The notes beneath the pieces are model-generated. The model was given only the letters and a program-made list of their open reading frames with translations. It did not search any database and was not told the origin of the DNA. Below are positions 62,751 to 64,000 of a DNA stretch of 64,000 bases, one piece after another. Source of the stretch: Roridomyces roridus (lineage: Eukaryota > Basidiomycota > Agaricomycetes > Agaricales > Mycenaceae); the NCBI GenBank assembly GCA_029378245.1, contig JARKIF010000001.1:3720001-3784000 (forward strand), read 5' to 3'. A program made the translations under genes and the position numbers. The stretch's first letter is position 1. Every line of letters begins with the position of its first letter.

Positions 62751-64000
62751 ATGTCTACCTTCCTCGCAAACCGCCCCACAAGCGCCTCCTTCGACGACAC
62801 CGCTTCTGAAGCAACGGTGCACGATAAAGCTACATCATACAAAGCCGCGCCCTTCTCCTCCGACTTTTTCGAAAAGTCCGCCGAAGCATCCGCTGCCCGG
62901 AGTGTATATCTCAAGACCGTCATCGGCGGTGTGGTCGCCCTGTCGGTGGTCATCTTTGCCGTCTTCTCGATCTACTGGGGCTCGGTATGGAGCTCCCCGC
63001 ACCATACACTCCCGGGATGGATTGTCGTAAGTCGATCTGCCTCCGCCGCAACTTTCCTCTGATTCCATCGCAGGACTTTGACGGTGGAGCTGTCGGCCAG
63101 ACTGTCTCACAAGCACTTAGCAGCATTGATGCTGGACGGAATGGAATCTCCTGGGCCGTCGTTTCAGCGAGCCAGTTCCCCGATGGGATAGCCCAACTTG
63201 AAGACGCGATCTTGCAGGAGAAGACTTGGTATGCCGTTGCCAGTGAGTACTTTCAAGTCATGTCGGAGAAGCAACTGACCTTTCTCCAGTCAACTCGGGG
63301 GCTACCGCTAACCTCACCTCGGCTGTGTCTGCTGTCGACGGGTCCTACGTCTCGTCTAAGGCGATCACTTTCATTGGCTCTGAAGCGAGGAATGAGAATA
63401 TCTAGTGAGGCTATCCCTGTTCTATCTCAACTTGTGCTCATCATTTCCAGTCGGATCCACAAGACTATCGCTACCGCGCAACTCGACGCCATAACGCACC
63501 ACTTCGCCTTGCAATTCATTGCGAATCTGTCGACCTCCGCCAACACCGCCACTTTACTATCAAGTGCACCCCAACTCGTTGCTCGACCGATATACTACAC
63601 GGTCGCAAATCTTCGGCCCTTCGACGTGCCTGTGTATGTGAACCTTCTCTTGAGCTGCTTCTCCCTCGCTGACTCCTTACTGTAGTGCCAGTGCCGTCAC
63701 TTTTGTTGGTCTGATATATCTGGTCATTCTATCGGTAAGCCTGCATCGGTAGAGGTCCACATGCATATCTGATCCGGCTACAGTTCTTCGTGGTCATGCT
63801 TGCCGCCACCGCCCGCGAGGCTTCTGGCTTTGAAACCCGTCTTTCACTCGGGTCTATCATCCGCCTCCGCTTGACGACATCCGCAGTCGCATACTTCTTC
63901 ATCGCGGTACGTTCTCCATCTCCCCTTCCGGCCTTCCTCTCATTACTCCTGCAGCTCATCTACACCCTCCTGAGTCGCGCATTCCAGCTGCCTTTCGACA
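62751..64000 (+). CDS. DUF3533 / SNG1-like membrane protein (partial, runs off right edge)
   Basis: Membrane protein of the DUF3533 family, which includes yeast Sng1 (drug and nitrosoguanidine resistance) and resembles ABC-2/YhgE-type proteins. Exons seen: 62751-63026, 63074-63242, 63290-63404, 63451-63633, 63686-63734, 63784-63906 and 63955-64000 onward. A cytosolic N-terminus (MSTFLANRPTSASFDDTASE) precedes the first helix (TVIGGVVALSVVIFAVFSIY). The long extracytosolic domain has FDGGAVGQTV, WAVVSASQFPDGI, KTWYAVA and VNSGATANLTSAV (with I for V at the junction). Later helices: ASAVTFVGLIYLVILS, FFVVMLAATAREASGF and SAVAYFFIALIYTLLSRAF. Introns are 46-52 nt. The C-terminal third is outside the window. 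Confidence 0.88.

Noticed and set aside
1..64000. CRISPR array, prophage, bacterial operons
   Set aside because: Gene structure is eukaryotic throughout, with spliceosomal introns; no array of regular repeats and spacers was seen.

Overview
The window reads as nuclear DNA of a filamentous basidiomycete (Agaricomycetes, probably Agaricales). Genes are cut by many 44-60 nt GT-AG introns. The gene content is typical of mushrooms: a DUF6534 multi-pass protein, CAP10/GT90 glycosyltransferases, F-box proteins, germin-like cupin, P450, BBE-type flavoproteins, and a DIRS-like retrotransposon. All exon models below were worked out by hand. For most multi-exon genes the joined length is a multiple of three and the paralogues share junctions.

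Layout. 1-12 kb: a carboxylesterase cut by the left edge, an unknown gene with a decayed partial copy behind it, a frameshifted secreted single-pass membrane protein (copy 1), a DUF6534 membrane protein with duplicated 3' pieces, a germin-like cupin and a Ran1/Ksp1-like kinase. 12-28.8 kb is a repeat block. F-box copy 1 is cut off by the broken end of a DIRS-like element (gag, RT-RNase H, tyrosine recombinase, all on the minus strand). Three different DNA transposons have inserted into that element, each leaving a readable target-site duplication (9, 7-8 and 4 bp). Two hAT-type MITEs with 8-bp duplications and a long inverted repeat follow. The block ends with F-box copy 2, also broken. 29-40 kb: an F-box/LRR-like gene, a pair of unknown divergent genes, two tandem CAP10-domain glycosyltransferases, and copy 2 (intact) of the secreted membrane protein. 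40-45 kb: a 17-exon cytochrome P450 convergent with a Set9/SUV4-20 H4K20 methyltransferase. 45.9-54.9 kb: an inverted duplication of a two-gene module, a rhodopsin-like multi-pass protein plus a secreted FAD/BBE oxidoreductase, meeting tail to tail. 57-64 kb: a second F-box/LRR-like gene, a small acidic protein, a COA6-like CX9C protein and a DUF3533/SNG1-like membrane protein cut by the right edge.

How it fits together. Local gene duplication (CAP10 tandem, inverted 7TM-BBE module, two single-pass proteins, two F-box copies) and nested transposons shape the region. In two families one copy is intact and the other damaged. The P450 lies next to the 7TM-BBE module, but nothing in the sequence proves a shared pathway. 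I saw no CRISPR array, no rRNA and no convincing functional tRNA.
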